The notes: a model not told the origin generated them from the sequence alone. Shown: positions 12,101 through 25,393, counted from the stretch's first letter. The stretch: DNA of 64,000 nt from Acanthochlamys bracteata (GCA_019914995.1 CM034133.1:2480001-2544000), one strand, 5' to 3'. Made by a program: numbers and translations.

Positions 12101-14449
12101 ATACCGAACAATTTCTGAATGCCACTGCTCCAGAATAGTTGGTGGACAAACAATAAGAGTTGCACCAGTATGTATAGTGGAAGTTGCTGCTTCGGTAAGC
12201 TCTGAGCATATTGAACATACAAATGTGCCATCCACTTCTATTATCTCACTGCTATCTCTCTTTCTCTTAACATTCTTTGCCTTAATGGAGTGATCATCTC
12301 GAAAGCAATTTCTCTTGCCAACATCAAAGGAAACTGGAGAATTCTTCTTAGGTGAGTAATTTGCACACTCGGCATGCTGCCAAGCATCGCATACATCACA
12401 CTGCACCCACAAACCTTTATACTTAGAGCTTTCACTAGATGCTCCACAAACGCACTCTATGCGCTCTCGTTTCTGTCGCTTTATCAGTATACTATCTTCT
12501 AGAAGTTTGCCACTAGAAATAACTTCACCTTCTATAGTTGGTTTACGATGAGCACATATGCACGCAAGTAGTTCAACAGTCTTTCCCAAACCCATCTCAT
12601 CTTATGATTAGAGGAGGTAACCAAACAACATGCAAAATGAATCAGTACCATAGAAGGGAAGGAAGGACCTTACAAAACTCTATTTGAATAAAGATGAACA
12701 GCCTTACCAGCTAAAATTCCACCAGGAACATATGAAGGAGAGACATTTGGATCTTGTGAAACATTTCCACTGAAAAGAAAAATAGAACCTCATTGCCTTT
12801 CAAGTTCAAATTGCTTTCCTTTAAATGGAATACAATGAAAAATACCAGCATAAGAAAGTACAGGAAATAATTGATTCAACAGAAGGATCAGCACAAGATC
12901 ACTACAGGGCAATGGGAAAGCCACCAAAACTCTACATTGTCATTGTCAAAGATGTGTAGGGAAATGAAGCCTAACATCCCACCTCGCTCATAGTATTATG
13001 GTAAACAGATTTGATAAGAAAATGATCTAAACACAGCAGTAAAAACGAGTGACAAAACACTCAATGAAATATATACAGACAAAAATAATGTGTTTTCGAA
13101 GCTAAAGAAGGTTAACGCCTTACTTGAATGGGTTGTAGAACATTCTGAAATGACATTCTAGGAAATTAACTGGTACGCAAATAGGATGACATATGTCATG
13201 AGATAAGCTTTCTCCAGGAGGTCTTAAAAGTCCCTTCTCCCTGTGAACCATCCAATATGCCGCTCGAAGCTGGTATGGTCTAAGCTGTGGGAGCAACTCC
13301 TCAAGATTGTCTTCCAGCAATGGCGCTTTTCTAGAATAAAGAAGTGGAGAGGCTGTCCATTATGTTTGAAAAAGGTAAATTGCACAATAATGCCATGCTC
13401 ATTAAGGGAAATAGATCCCAAGACCATATGTTTCTTAAACAATGAACCAAGACGATCAAAGCTTTGGTGTTAGTTCACAAACAATGCAGTTTACCTAAAG
13501 GAACTAAATGAAGAGTGTCCAACACACCTGACAACATATATTACTTCCAAATTCTCGATAGATATCAAGAAGAAGTTATAATAAAGTTCAGGCAAAACGT
13601 ATTACCATAAAGGAAAGAAATTCAACACATGGTTTAGGCTTACTTTGAAGGTTTAATTGCATCGTAGAAGGCGGCCACGTCGAACCCAACATTCTTTTGA
13701 TGGTAACCATTATCCACCTGTTGAGTTTCACCAGGTTGCTCTGACTCTGCTAGACTAATTCCATATATGGTTTCTGGAGTAAGAACTTCTGGCCGCAACC
13801 AGGATATCATGTTCATCACACTCTTCCTCCAAGGATACCGAGCATGCTCCAATAACGATCCACAAGCATCAAAAAGACTGCTTAATATCTCTACCCTAAC
13901 CCTAAATGACGAAACAATCCCAAAACCAGCTTCCAAAATAGGTCTTAAAGTGACATATTTCAGGTTTGCTAAATGGACGAGTCCAGAAACACTCTCATCA
14001 TTACCATCAAAGGTACCAGAGCAAAGGACTCTAGCTTTCCTATAATCTTTTAAGATGGGATCTTCAAACTCTATATACTCAAGATAAATATCATCAGCTG
14101 ATACCAAAGGCCGATGACCCAACCTAAAGCTACTATCCTCAACACCATGTAACCGGAAGCGAAGTGCATAATCATTGCCATCCTCAGCCAAGCTAATGCT
14201 GATTAATTCATCATCAAATTTAATATCCGCAAGAATAACCTCCGCTAAATCAAGATGCTCGGTTGAATCCCAACTGGTTCTATCTACATTGACATAAACT
14301 GGCTTCGAAGATTCACTTGTTTCTTCTACTAGTTCCTTAGAATGAACATTTTGCAGATTATCCTTTGCAGAGCTAGTACAAGGTCCATCAGCATTAGATG
14401 ATAATATAGCTCCTCCTGATCTAATCGGGCGAGATTTTCTCCTACCCAT
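3160..14449 (-). CDS. SHPRH: E3 ubiquitin ligase SHPRH-type SNF2/RING helicase
   Basis: Nuclear SWI/SNF2-type ATPase with a RING ubiquitin-ligase domain; animal and yeast relatives (SHPRH, Rad5) poly-ubiquitinate PCNA in DNA damage tolerance. My model has 19 exons: 14449-13644, 13330-13124, 12769-12708, 12600-12105, 11552-11352, 10963-10708, 10171-9928, 9856-9696, 9602-9018, 8410-8244, 7840-7627, 7548-7360, 6905-6789, 6055-5810, 5479-5269, 4936-4716, 4431-4280, 3755-3494, 3420-3160. These sum to 5058 nt, 1685 aa, close to the Arabidopsis protein. Walker A (DEMGLGKT) is followed by a PHD-like Cys/His cluster in the same exon (about residues 358-523). The DEAQ box is near 610, a C3HC4 RING (CPIC...CGHVIC...CPTC) near 1365-1415, and helicase motif VI (INRVHRIGQ) near 1585. 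Intron 10 appears to be GC-AG. The start ATG lies two bases after a leader-intron acceptor. Function in plants is inferred from the family. Confidence 0.95.
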
Positions 14450-14451
14450 TA

Positions 14452-14740
14452 CTGCAAATATGATAAGAAACAAAGGAGTTAGATTATTCAACATAGCAAC
14501 AACTTTAGGAACACAATTCGCATTCAGAATTACTATAATTTAATGCAACAACTTCAAGTAAATTCATAAGAAATTCAAGTCATTCAAATTAAATTAAGAA
14601 ACCGTGATACTTACTTCTGTAAATAGCGAAATTCAAGTTGCTAGATAATAAAAACTATGAGATCTCTGATCACTTGAAGAAAGCTACATACAAATTTCAG
14701 AAGAAAAAAAAAAAGAAAAGAAAAAGCAATAATCCAATAC
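14452..14740 (-). other. Probable 5'-leader intron of SHPRH
   Basis: On the minus strand a donor (GAG|GTATTGG) ends a leader exon at 14741, and an acceptor (TTTGCAG|TA) lies directly before the start ATG at 14449. The open frame upstream of the ATG is therefore intronic. Confidence 0.65.
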
Positions 14741-14789
14741 CTCAATCTCGAGTTAATTCTGCGAAGAATCGTGATGGAGAAGAATGAGT

Positions 14790-15827
14790 TTTAATCGAAG
14801 AGGGATCGACAAGATTCTTCGTAATAAGCCCGTGAGAGGTTTTGAGCTTTTCGCACGAATCAAGATTTTTGTTTTGTTTCGTTTTATTATCTTTAGCTGG
14901 CTGAAAGTCGCAAGGGTATTTCGGTCCGATAAGTTTTCATCGTTCAGGTCCAGGTGGGATCCGCAAGAGCTCTTTCATTGGATCTTACAGTGGCTTGCTG
15001 GAACTGCCACGTAAGCCATTAGGGCACCAAGTAGCGTTCTCAGCTCTAGGCGGTGGAATAAATTTTTTTAAAAAATTTATAGTTCTATTGTTTAGCTTGT
15101 TAAATAGAAAACTAGAAGTAATAATAATCAGATAAAAAATTTTCCGCCAAACAAATATTTTTTTTGTATTTTCTTGAACTTCTTACAAAGTAATGGTCTC
15201 AATAAACTTTCACAATTCTTCTTTTACCATTTATAAATTGCGAAATTTTCATGAAACATGAACTATGAATTTTTCCTGCATATGTAAAGCAAATATGTAG
15301 CAATTGCAAAATATAGGTTAACAATCTTGCACATATCAATTATATCTCAAACTTCTCATGAAACTTTTTGTACATCAAAATCAAAACTGGAAGAAGTGGC
15401 TTACAAGAAAAGCACTTGTGAAATTACAAAAGAAAAAAAAAAGAAAATCCTCGCAGCATTCAAGCAGAGGTGGAAGGCGATCAACATACATATATATCCT
15501 ATATTCATTACAAAAACATTCCAGTGGATTGAAATATTATTATGAACAAGATGACTAAAACATGTGTAACTATGAACATCTTCAGCTGCATATATTCCTT
15601 TGACTGGCCGTCTCAGCAAGGGCGATCCAATAAGCTTAGGCATTTCTTCCTAAGCATCTTCATAAATCTGAGTGCAATATATAAATTTCTTGCATTTTGC
15701 ATATACGATCTTTTCTCTGAAATCCGAATTATCACATCTTTGTTAGAAGGCCTCCGAGCCTGTGATATTGTTTGTCTGCTTCCATGATGGCTCAATTCAG
15801 TATCACTGCTTTGGTTTAAGTAGTTCA
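14790..15827. other. SHPRH promoter and EDR4-like 3' flank, no gene
   Basis: About 1 kb between the SHPRH leader and the stop codon of the next minus-strand gene. It is AT-rich, with an A/T tract near 15060-15170. I see no conserved coding frame; the short frames present lack homology and have AT-rich composition. Confidence 0.5.
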
Positions 15828-17579
15828 CTAGCTGAAGAATATCCCATTAGTCTGTGAAGCTTTGAACCACCAGGTGTCCATCATTTTCCCTCTTCTTGAC
15901 TTAGAAAAGTTCGTCCAGGGCTGTTCCAGAGGAGTGGCTTCAGCTTTTGTCGTGTAGCTTATATCGATTGAAGGCCCAACGTCAATGTAAGAAACTGGAT
16001 TCTGCGCCTCACTGGAAGAAGAAGAAGAAGAAAAAAAAAATAAGTGGAATACCTCTCAGTGGTTAGGTTTTGCCTTGCTACAGGTGTGTGAAATGGTGGT
16101 CGCCGAGGCCTGGCACAGAAAGAGAACACCAGGACTTGTGCACAAGAACCACAACGCAGTTTATGCATTTTGTTATTGGATGCCAATAATGGCAATTGGA
16201 GCAGTACTTTGCATCTAGAGCAGACGACAAAAGGTGCACCACCGAGTGCTGGTCGGCAATGCTTCTTAACAGCCTTTCTTTTTGCTTCTTCTTGCAAATT
16301 CTCTGATACCTGACCTAAATTCTGGGAATGGTGATAGTCTTGCAGTTGATGATTGGGAGCAGGGTAAAAGGAATTCTTAGAGTATCCGTTGAAAGGTTCC
16401 TTGTGGTATGGCAAGGACACACACAAAGCACAAGCCTTATTCATATTGCGACTGTGATGTTTGAGTAAATTTGGATAGTTGTGCTCAACATTTGACAATC
16501 TACGACGATGAGAGCTTCTCTGCTGGTTGTTTTCTCTAACATGATTTCTCATGCCTTTAGAACTTTGGTTGAACAATCCAATAAGCTGATCTCTCAATTC
16601 ATCTACCAAGTCGATTACCATCATTTCTTCATGCTTGAGATTTTGGAATGTAGGTGATTGCACCTCCTTTTGGTGGTGCTTAACATAAAAGGTAGAATCC
16701 TTTGAAATTGATCTTGAGAGGACATCCTTTTCAGTGTCCATCCAACTACGAACTGAATGGAATGCCTCAGAATCAAGAGAAGGAAGTTGTTCTCTTGAAA
16801 GGAAACCATGCCTAGAAGATAAATCACTTTGACTCCGATTAAGCGTTGATGTGATATTCAGGGCATCATTCTCCTGATCAAGTTCTTTTGATTCATTGAA
16901 AGCATCAGACGATTTAGGCCACTGGATTAAACTTCCATTGCTCACATCTTCCCTTGAGCTAGCACTGCGAGCAACAGAATTTGCAGGTTCTTCCGTCCTG
17001 CTGCTTAAGCTGGAGCCAGAACAGGATACTTGACTATTACTTGACAGCTCTTTGTTATTTAGCTCAGGTAAACTATCACGAGAAAGCGGTTCCGATTCAA
17101 CAGGGAGCATGGCATCACTTTCTTCAATTTGATTTTCTTCATTCTTAGAAGATCCTGATTCAGGCAGTGAACTATTGCCATCCTTTGAAACAGCGGTTTC
17201 AAGTTCAGTGACTCCTCCTTGCATTTGCTCATCACCTTGCTCTAATGGCCTGGGAAGCGTCTGTTCCCTTGAAGAATCCAATGCATTATTACTGGAAGAG
17301 CCATTTGAAGAAACTCTTAGTGAACCATCTGGAAGTGGCGCAATGCTAGCATTTCCTCCATTACCAGCATGCTGTTTTGCTGGATTTTGACGCTAACGGT
17401 TAGAATCTAAACAGAACTTTAAGGCTTACATGAAATCTTTATAGGGAAAGACAGGAAATACCTTGGAGGGTAACGCTACAAACACCGCATTGATAAATAG
17501 GAACGTGCGGAACCTCTACTATGATATTCAAACATTTAGGACATCTAACCCAACGAACTTGAGGAACAGCAGTTGCCAT
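15828..17579 (-). CDS. ENHANCED DISEASE RESISTANCE 4-like zinc-ribbon protein
   Basis: Three exons: 17579-17462, 17379-16053, 16011-15828 (1629 nt, 542 aa). The N-terminus has a CxxC...CxxC zinc finger (Cys 13, 16, 31, 34; CPKC...CGVC). The middle is Ser/Glu-rich and low in complexity. The C-terminal third carries the DUF3133 zinc ribbon of the EDR4 family (GGAPFVVCSRCKVLLQLP, then LRCGSCAQVL). Arabidopsis EDR4 is a negative regulator of powdery-mildew resistance linked to clathrin traffic and EDR1. The exon 1-2 acceptor was placed at CCAG|CA because only that keeps frame and restores the family's LQAK junction. The last intron would be only 41 nt (16012-16052); without splicing the frame would stop at 15959, giving 512 aa with a different tail. 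Family assignment is firm; the exact C-terminus is not. Confidence 0.85.
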
Positions 17580-17620
17580 CCGAATTGCAGTTTCAAGCTT
17601 AATCCTGAATATTCATTGAT

Positions 17621-17710
17621 CTATCTATTGAAAACTTTTAGTATATCACCCAATTTAGAAGATGAAGTATGTGTGACAGCTTCCACACAACTGTTGGCCA
17701 AGTCTGGCAT
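17621..17710 (-). promoter_or_regulatory. Upstream ORF in EDR4-like leader
   Basis: A 29-codon uORF starts one base after the predicted leader-intron acceptor (TTTTACAG|G ATG) and ends 41 nt before the main ATG. A second uORF of five codons lies between them. Such uORFs often lower translation of the main frame. Presence is seen in the sequence; effect is inferred. Confidence 0.5.
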
Positions 17711-17711
17711 C

Positions 17712-18632
17712 CTGTAAAAGAAAAAAAATAAGAACAGCGAAGGCCATATATTCATAAAGGAGGAACACTTGAAACGTCAGAAACTCAAGCCTGGTGACTG
17801 AGTTTTAGCAATTCATTATTCAGATTGACCACGAGCAAAGATATAGATGACGTTTCAATTGGCATGGACTCATGGTATTACGCCACAAACTTCTATTGAG
17901 TACATGAATCTGAAACTAGGCTAGTCAGAGGTACTTGTAGGTTGCTAGGCTACTTGGATTAGACTTTGCAAGATACTAAACCAAATTCCTCTTGTCTGAA
18001 AATAGGATGCTGGAACATATTACAAAACTCAGGAAATGAAACAAGATGAGAAAATCTCTACAAGCAAAATATCAATTGTAGTGAGTTTAGTTATGAGTAA
18101 ATCCGCAATTCTTAAATCTCTGAAAGCAATTTGATATAAAGAGAATAACTTAATCACGAACAATTTCATATCTGAAGTACGATCTATTAAAGAGCCAACT
18201 CGATAAACAACGTCACTGAACAAGAGAATAAAAGGTACCGTCGATGAAAGGAGAGGAGAACAAACATCAATAAACAAGAGAAAAAAAGGTACCATTTTCA
18301 AGAAATTCAGTAGCAAAAGAAAACAAAAATCACCACTTTCAAAGGCACAGAGTGTCTAAATCACTTCGCAAACATTTGAATTACTTGAAGGCCAACGGCC
18401 TGCAGCAAGGACAGATGAATCGGAAACTATATAATCATCCATGACAAATTACGAAGGAAAAAAATCAAATTTTAGTTGCTGTTACAAGCATAGAAAGCGT
18501 CAGCAGGCATGAATGTAACAACTAAGTCAAATCCTGAGCTGAATACCCAAAACTGAAAACACCCAATTCCACACTATTGACCAAAATTCAAGCTCCCAAC
18601 AAAGAACTTTCATCAGCAAACAACTACTCACC
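17712..18632 (-). other. Probable 5'-leader intron of EDR4-like gene
   Basis: The acceptor (CTTTTACAG) ends at 17712. The best donor is CTG|GTGAGTAG near 18632, with an alternative GTGAGT ten bases upstream. No coding exon is visible inside. Confidence 0.5.
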
Positions 18633-18759
18633 AGTACTCACTGAACTGCCAGAACTTTCGTTAGTCTTGAAATTCTAATATTGAGCACTTGTCTCTACAC
18701 AAAGCTTAACGAAGAAAAGAAAAAAAGAAGGGAGAAGAAAGAAAGGAACAAGAGAAAGC

Positions 18760-19435
18760 AGAAAAAGGAAGGCCTTTTATTTGTTTTTTCAACTGCTCCC
18801 ACTGTTGCGTTGAAGTAGTGAAACGAAACGAGATGGAAAAATCGTTCTTTTCTCAAACCGTGTAGGAATTGTTGTGTGGTCAAGAGAATAAAATATAAAT
18901 GTAAATTATATATTCATACTATTTTATACGATAGCGAATAAAATCAACAAACTCATTTTCCTTCCCGTCAAAAAAAGTTATATTGTTCTATGCATTTCTA
19001 GAGAACAAAAACAGTTAGATAGTTATTGTCGGAAAAATTACAAACTAAAAGAATGAAAAGGTATCTTGGTCGTTCTTATAAATTGCGTTATCACGAATTT
19101 ATTTACTTTAAATTTGTTTAATGTGTATCAGATGATGAATAAAATACGGAAAAAAACATTTTCGCTTGGCTATGAAGTAAGTTATTGGCATAAAGATAAA
19201 ATCACATTGAGAAGAAAACAAATTGGATTCAAATAAACTTTAAACGACAGTGATCAATGAACGAAGAAAAAACAGCGACCAATGAATCGAGGAACTTAAT
19301 ATGAAATTATGAACTACAACAATCATCGTTCTGACAGACCTCCATTACACTAAAGGTTCAAAATGCAATGCGAAGTAACTAAAACACATTGTCTTGAACA
19401 CTAGCTTATATCGCATATAAACTTCAAGGAAATCA
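18760..19435. other. Promoter of EDR4-like gene and NET4 3' flank
   Basis: AT-rich spacer with no coding frame supported. It should contain the transcription start of the EDR4-like gene and the 3' UTR of the NET4-like gene. Confidence 0.45.
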
Positions 19436-21248
19436 TCAAGCAGCTGCAATGGCTGCGACTGCAACACGCTTGTGTTTCAACAATGCCAAGCGAAGTTGTT
19501 GATACCCATCGCGATAATGCTGGAGAGAAAAGCACAGCTGCCTTATTGCTTCCCTCTTCCCCTCGGCGCCATCCAAGACCATAGCCCTCTGCCTCTCCAC
19601 CTCGTCCTCAAGCTCCTTCACCCGTGCTTTCAAATCGTTGCCAGCCTTCCGTGCTTCCTCTATGTCTTTCATTAACTTCATATGCTCCAGGTGCAACTGA
19701 TGCAGGTGCATTGCCATTTGGCTAATATGATCATCATGAGCCTTGATTTCACCTGCCAGCATATTGACACGCATAGCAAGTTGCTGTTTCTCATCTTCCA
19801 GAGTACTAGCTTTCTGGTTGAATGTCTCTAGGCTTCTGATCAAGTTAGTTTTCTCGGTCTCTAGATGTGCTACTGTATCCTCCAGAGCTTTGAGCTTCAC
19901 TTCAAGAGAGCCATGTGACTGAGATAGGCTGAGAACTCTAGCTTCAAGTGCTGACTTCTCTACAGAAAACCAATCAGCAGAAGTAGCTGCCTTGGACCTT
20001 AGCTGCTGAATCTCATGCTCTTTCTCAAGAATCCTTGCCTCAAGTAGCTGTTTCTCATCAGAAATTACCCTAACCTCTTCCTTCAATTGTTTAATGGAAA
20101 TATCAAGACAAGCAACATTGGCCTCAAGGTTGGATTTTTCTTTTGAATATGTTCGAGTAAGATTTGACAGTTCCTTCTTATACTCTTCAATAGTCTGATC
20201 TTGGCTGCATATAATAGTTTCATGCTTTTTGGCAGCCTCAGCTAGAGCCACTTTCAGATCGTCAACTTCTTTTTTGTGTTGCAACACCTCAGACTCCAAA
20301 ATGGTGACCTTTTCCTCTAATTCTGAAGGATGCTTTCTTCCCTCATCCTCATGAACGCTTTCAGGACTAGATGACAAACTACCCTCTTCCAGCCTTCTCT
20401 GGAGCTCCAAGACCTCTTCTTCCCTTGCAAGAAGCTTCTTATCAGAAGCCGCAAGTTCTTCCTCCAGGGATGAGACTTTAGACTGAAAGTTTTCAAAATC
20501 ACTGTTCTCCAAATGCTCACATCTACCATTGACGGCCTCATATTCTCCAAACTTCTCTTTTACTCTCTGCAATTCGTTCTCTAACTCAATCACCCTCTCC
20601 TTCAAAACAGTTGAGACATCAAAACCACTTTCTTGGTGTTCATCTGACTCAGAATCAGACCCAGAAGAAGATGAGGAGCCATCACTTCCTTTTCTGGAAA
20701 CATCTGAGCTGCCGCCAGAACCAAGGAAGAAGTCGAAACCAGCAGCTCTTTTTGATTTTGGATGAGTGGCCTTCTGCTCTGGAGTAATGTCTAGTGACGG
20801 TGATTTAGAAGGGGATGGTGGCTCAGAATTAATGTCTGAAACATTACCAGAACCCTGTGAATCGAGCTCTGAGGAAACTGTCTTGCGGAGTTCTCCAGTA
20901 ACATGATCATAGCGTTCTGCAAGCGCCCGATACATGCGGTAGAAGTCCTCCACATGCGTAATCAGCTCTGGCCGCCTCTTGTAGTACATCTCTGTTTTCC
21001 TTGCAAAAGAATCTCCTTCCTCCTCAATGAGCGTTAGCATTTCTTTCACAAGGCCATCCATTTCTGAGGCAAGGAAGACAGTTAAAAGATGGCAAATTAG
21101 TGCAAAAAAATTGAGTACGAATTGACATTATTCTTTATCACTTACTTTCAAGATTTTCAGCAAGCCATTTGGAGTTTTTGGGACTGATGTGACTGTCCCA
21201 CCACCATGAGTGGGATTTTTTAGATGTAATCCTTGACATATTCTTCAT
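19436..21248 (-). CDS. NETWORKED 4-like actin-binding protein
   Basis: Two exons: 21248-21146 and 21063-19436 (1731 nt, 576 aa). Residues about 13-95 form the NAB (KIP1-like) domain, with the hallmark [16 protein letters not shown] and [21 protein letters not shown] Ser/Pro-rich acidic linker follows, then a long heptad-rich coiled coil (about 165-535). The C-terminus [20 protein letters not shown] matches the IRQ motif that marks the NET4 subfamily. Arabidopsis NET4A/B bind F-actin at the tonoplast and affect vacuole compactness. Length fits NET4 proteins (about 520-560 aa). The start was taken at [17 protein letters not shown], in the short leader exon 21279-21146; the second Met three codons on is an alternative. 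Confidence 0.9.
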
Positions 21249-21279
21249 ACTTTACCTGAGTTTCCTTACTCCTCAGAGT

Positions 21280-23153
21280 CTGTAATATAGAGTTCATTGG
21301 AGTTAGTGAGTTTAAGGAATACTACGTGATGATTAGATCATTTTGCAGAACCAAAATAACTATGATACACAAAGCAGAAGTTTGATATTTACAATTAGAA
21401 AAACTGCAAATGATTTGGATCCAGGACATAGTTTGAGCTGAAAGATTTTGTTATGCCCAAGAATATTAGAAACGTCAGTTTATGTAGGCTGTTAAGTAGA
21501 GCAAGAACAATTTAGAATTATTAGCAACTTGCAATATAAGAGTGATACAAACAAGTGCAGCCTAAAATAATTCAACGACATTGAGCTGCTAACTAGTACA
21601 GATCTTGGATCTTCACAGAAAATCTACGTGCTAAACATAAGCATCTAGTCTAATCTTAGTAAAGGTATTTTCAAGTAGCATTTCGTCATAAGACGAGGAA
21701 AATTATTCTATATGCTTAAGAAGAGCTTCTTTCTATGGCCGATCTGTATCAGTATGTTCTCCATTGAGAGAAATGAAGAATCAACTTAAAGCGACTTAAA
21801 CCGTTTATTCAAATCTAGAAAAAATGTTAGCAACAATACTCCGCAATCCTAGCAATGAATGTGGTGGCCTTTATAAACAGCTTCTACATCCACGCAAAAC
21901 AAAAAGAATAAAAATAAAAATCAAAACTATTAGAATAATTTATTAAAATGTTAATTTAATTAATTTTTTAAATTAATAATTAATTTCAAATTATCAATTA
22001 TTAATAATTTATTAACTATTAGAATTATCTAATTATTAAGTGATATGGGTGAAATTTTTATATTCTCGAATGGCAAAAATATCACGGAAAAATAAGCTTC
22101 ACATAGCTTATTTCGAGCGTATCGCATCCACACTGGCTTAATTAGTATTATAAGCACCTTATTTGACAAATAAGCTTAGCCAAACATGACCAAGTGTTCC
22201 AAATGCGAAGCACTAAAATGTCCCTATCTTAATCGTGAGGTGTGCTTATCTAAGAATGCCAAATAACCCTTCGCAACAGAAGCATCAACTAACCAATTTA
22301 AACATGAGCTTAATTGCATGATGTCCATGCTTGACTTTGTACATCTAGATGGAAATAAGCAAGCATAAAAAATTTATAAGAATGAATATCTTCATTCCCT
22401 ATTATTAAATTATTTCACCAAACATGTCACTTCCCTCTTAAATTTCACTTAAGGCTAAAATTTTCAACTTTATAAACGCAAAAATATCAAAAGACTAATT
22501 GAAACTATCATAATAAACTGAAACGGTGAACAATTAGGTTCAAGTGAAACAAATGAATTTATTGTGATAAACTTTTTTGTTTTCTCAACCTACTTCCCAA
22601 TCCCTCCATCAAAACCATTTCATCGGTTCTCAAATGACCAAACATAACCTCATCATCAACAATGAAGGAGCCGCATAAGAACCATTATATCAAGGGACAA
22701 GGAATCGAGTACATAAAGATAAATAACTAAAATTCTTCAAACTGGTTTAGAACTACTTCTACGGAATTCCATTATATCACAAAAATGTTTCCACGAGTTG
22801 CAGAAGCAATTAAAGCTCTCATCTTTCAATCCAGATTCGAGACGAAGGTTAAATTCATACGATGAATTCTCCTTAAGCTTACAAACTTTATTTTACACAC
22901 TTCAAATTACCACCGTGACTCGTGAGAATTCGAAAATCCACCCATCAAAATGAATGAACAATCAAGACGCCGGCGAAAAGAAAATCAACAATGCACATCG
23001 AAAGTTTTTGTAGCTTTTGAAAAATCACAGCAGTACATTTCAGAAACCTAAAGATTCAGCAGACCAAATCACTAATTCTCAAAGAAAAACTTCACTAGAA
23101 AACTAATAAATCAATAAAAGAATCTAATTCATTAAAAGAAAACATAAGAATAC
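21280..23153 (-). other. Long 5'-leader intron of NET4-like gene
   Basis: Donor CTTCAG|GTATTC at 23154 and acceptor ATTACAG at 21280 define a leader intron of about 1.87 kb. It is AT-rich. An AT tract with internal inverted words near 21930-22190, ending in a TTAGCCAAACATGACC-like sequence, resembles the edge of a hAT-type MITE, but no target-site duplication was confirmed. No coding exon seen. Confidence 0.55.
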
Positions 23154-23269
23154 CTGAAGCTTCTGAAGAAGGAGAGAAAGAAGACACACTGGACTTTGTT
23201 GATCTGCAAAATTAATGCTTGGGTTGCTCGTTGCCTTTCTGGTCACCGCTATTTGAACTTTGAATTTTG

Positions 23270-25393
23270 AATCGGGAAGTATCAAAGCCTGAACTGTCAA
23301 TTATTAATATTTTATTTTGTTCTTTGTAGTAATTACCAAAATTTAGTAAGTTTTTAACATGTGAAATTGATATCTATACATTTCGATACAAAAAGCAAAA
23401 CCTTCTGTAAGCTAAAGCGATCTTCACCGTACGATAACCAAGGTGGCGTATATGAGACACTGTTATGGTGACGATGCGTTCATTAGGGATATTCGGGATA
23501 CAGTGGGCCCTACTTGGCCACGTGAAGCATGTGAGAATTATTAGCGGGAAAAAATTGAACTACTGTCGAATTAAGAAAAGTTAAAATCGAAAGATGGCGC
23601 CACGAACACGCGGGCACAGCGAGTTCAACGAGCCTACTTCAATATTGACAATATTGAACTTTATACCTCTTAATGTGCTAAACTACAATGGTGGAAACCT
23701 TAATTAAACTTTATACCAAAATACTTTAAACGGAAATTAAATAAAATAGTTCGTGCATTATGTATGATTATTAAGTACTAGAATTTAGAATTAAGTTGAT
23801 GAGGAAACTAAAACAGAACTTGGTTTGTTATTTCCGAATTGATATCACCTGCGATCAATGATGTGGTGAATTCTTGGATAACTACTCTAGAGCGCGTTTA
23901 AAATTACATTTTTCAAAAACTTATTTTTAATTTTTTTATATTATATTTTTTAATATAAAATTTATAAATATTTAAAAATTTTATTTAAAAATTATAAAAA
24001 AATTAAAAAAACTTTTGTATAATAAAAATTTTTTATTATATATTTTTTAAATAAAAAAATTCGTTTTTTAAAAAAATAAAAAATATAATTTATTTTATAA
24101 GCAGTTTTAGTTAGTTAAATATACAGAGTCGAATCATTTGAGAGCACCATGTGTTGACTCTATTTAAATTAATTTATATTATACTTTTTACAGAATTTTA
24201 TAATATTGATAAAATTTATTTAAAATTTTCAAAAATATTATCATAAATTTTATTATTACTAATTTTACTATTTTAAAAATAAAAAATAAAAATCTTTCTT
24301 AAAATATTTTATTTAAAAAAAATTTATTTTATAAATACTACTCAAAATCTTCTCTACAAATAACTATATCTCCAGGAATCCCATAAAGACCACCTTATAA
24401 CCGGACTCAACAGCAAATGGGCCTTCATCCGACCAAAATGAAGGTGATTTGAATTTTTGAAAATAATTTATTTGAAAAATAAGTTTTTAAAATGTAAATT
24501 TTTGGAAAAGTACCAAAGATATTATTATGTTCTTTCTGAACTATTAATATGGTTCCTACTTGTCTTGGATCAAATATTTACAAATTCACAAAGAAGAAAC
24601 TTCAAAATAAAACCCATAAACCATACATCTAAATGCAATTTAAGGAAGCAGTAAGTTATCATATCCTGTCGACCTAATTTGGGCATCGTCTTAACAGGCT
24701 TTATCGGATTTAAGGATCACCGACTCTTCCTATATTCCCCAGCTACTCAGGTGGGACCGATATAACATCCTCCAGAGGCAATTTTCAAGCTCATCTTCTT
24801 GGTGGCCAAAGTGGATTGTCTTCATAACAACTATGAACGAAAGTGGCGATCTTAAATTGTAGTCCCTCAACTACATACCTGCTTAGGAACTGCAAAATGC
24901 CTACAGATCCATCCACCAATCATGTTTAGCCTGCATTATCGAAGCGTCAACGTGGTTCATTGTTCGAATATAGGTGGTACACATTTTCTAGCATTTAGCA
25001 ACCAAGTAGCAATATCATGCAATGTGTCAATAAGCATTTACAGCTACACTCTTTCAAATCAGTATAGGAATTTGAAAGGTGGGTATAATTATTAAAACTT
25101 CAGTAAAACTTTCATGGTTAGAGACCATATTTAATATTTTAAAACTTTCTCCTGCAACAAAGTTAGGTTAAATGCCAAAAGCCACCTTGGCTCTTACTCT
25201 CTTCTACTATTTGTTAATTAACTCCGTCAACAAAGAAAACCATAATCCACAGGAAAGGAAAGGGCAGAAAGAAAGTATCATGATGTTCAATGGAAGTAAC
25301 AAATGCACAACAACAAACATGGTCCCAGCAATCAGAACTCAATTATAACATGGAAATTGGAAAAAGTAATAAGAGAAGTTAAGGTGTTGACCT
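23270..25393. other. Intergenic DNA with AT-rich tracts
   Basis: About 2.1 kb. The part nearest 23270 is the NET4 promoter. 23885-24110 and 24160-24340 are nearly pure A/T with many self-complementary runs, of the kind left by AT-rich MITEs. 24660-25393 has more balanced composition, and its right end should be the 3' UTR of the PRC-barrel gene. I could not support any gene. Confidence 0.45.

Noticed and set aside
13893-13910. Telomere-like CCCTAACCCTAA on the + strand
   Set aside because: It lies inside SHPRH exon 1 coding sequence and is fully explained by the codons there; only two units.
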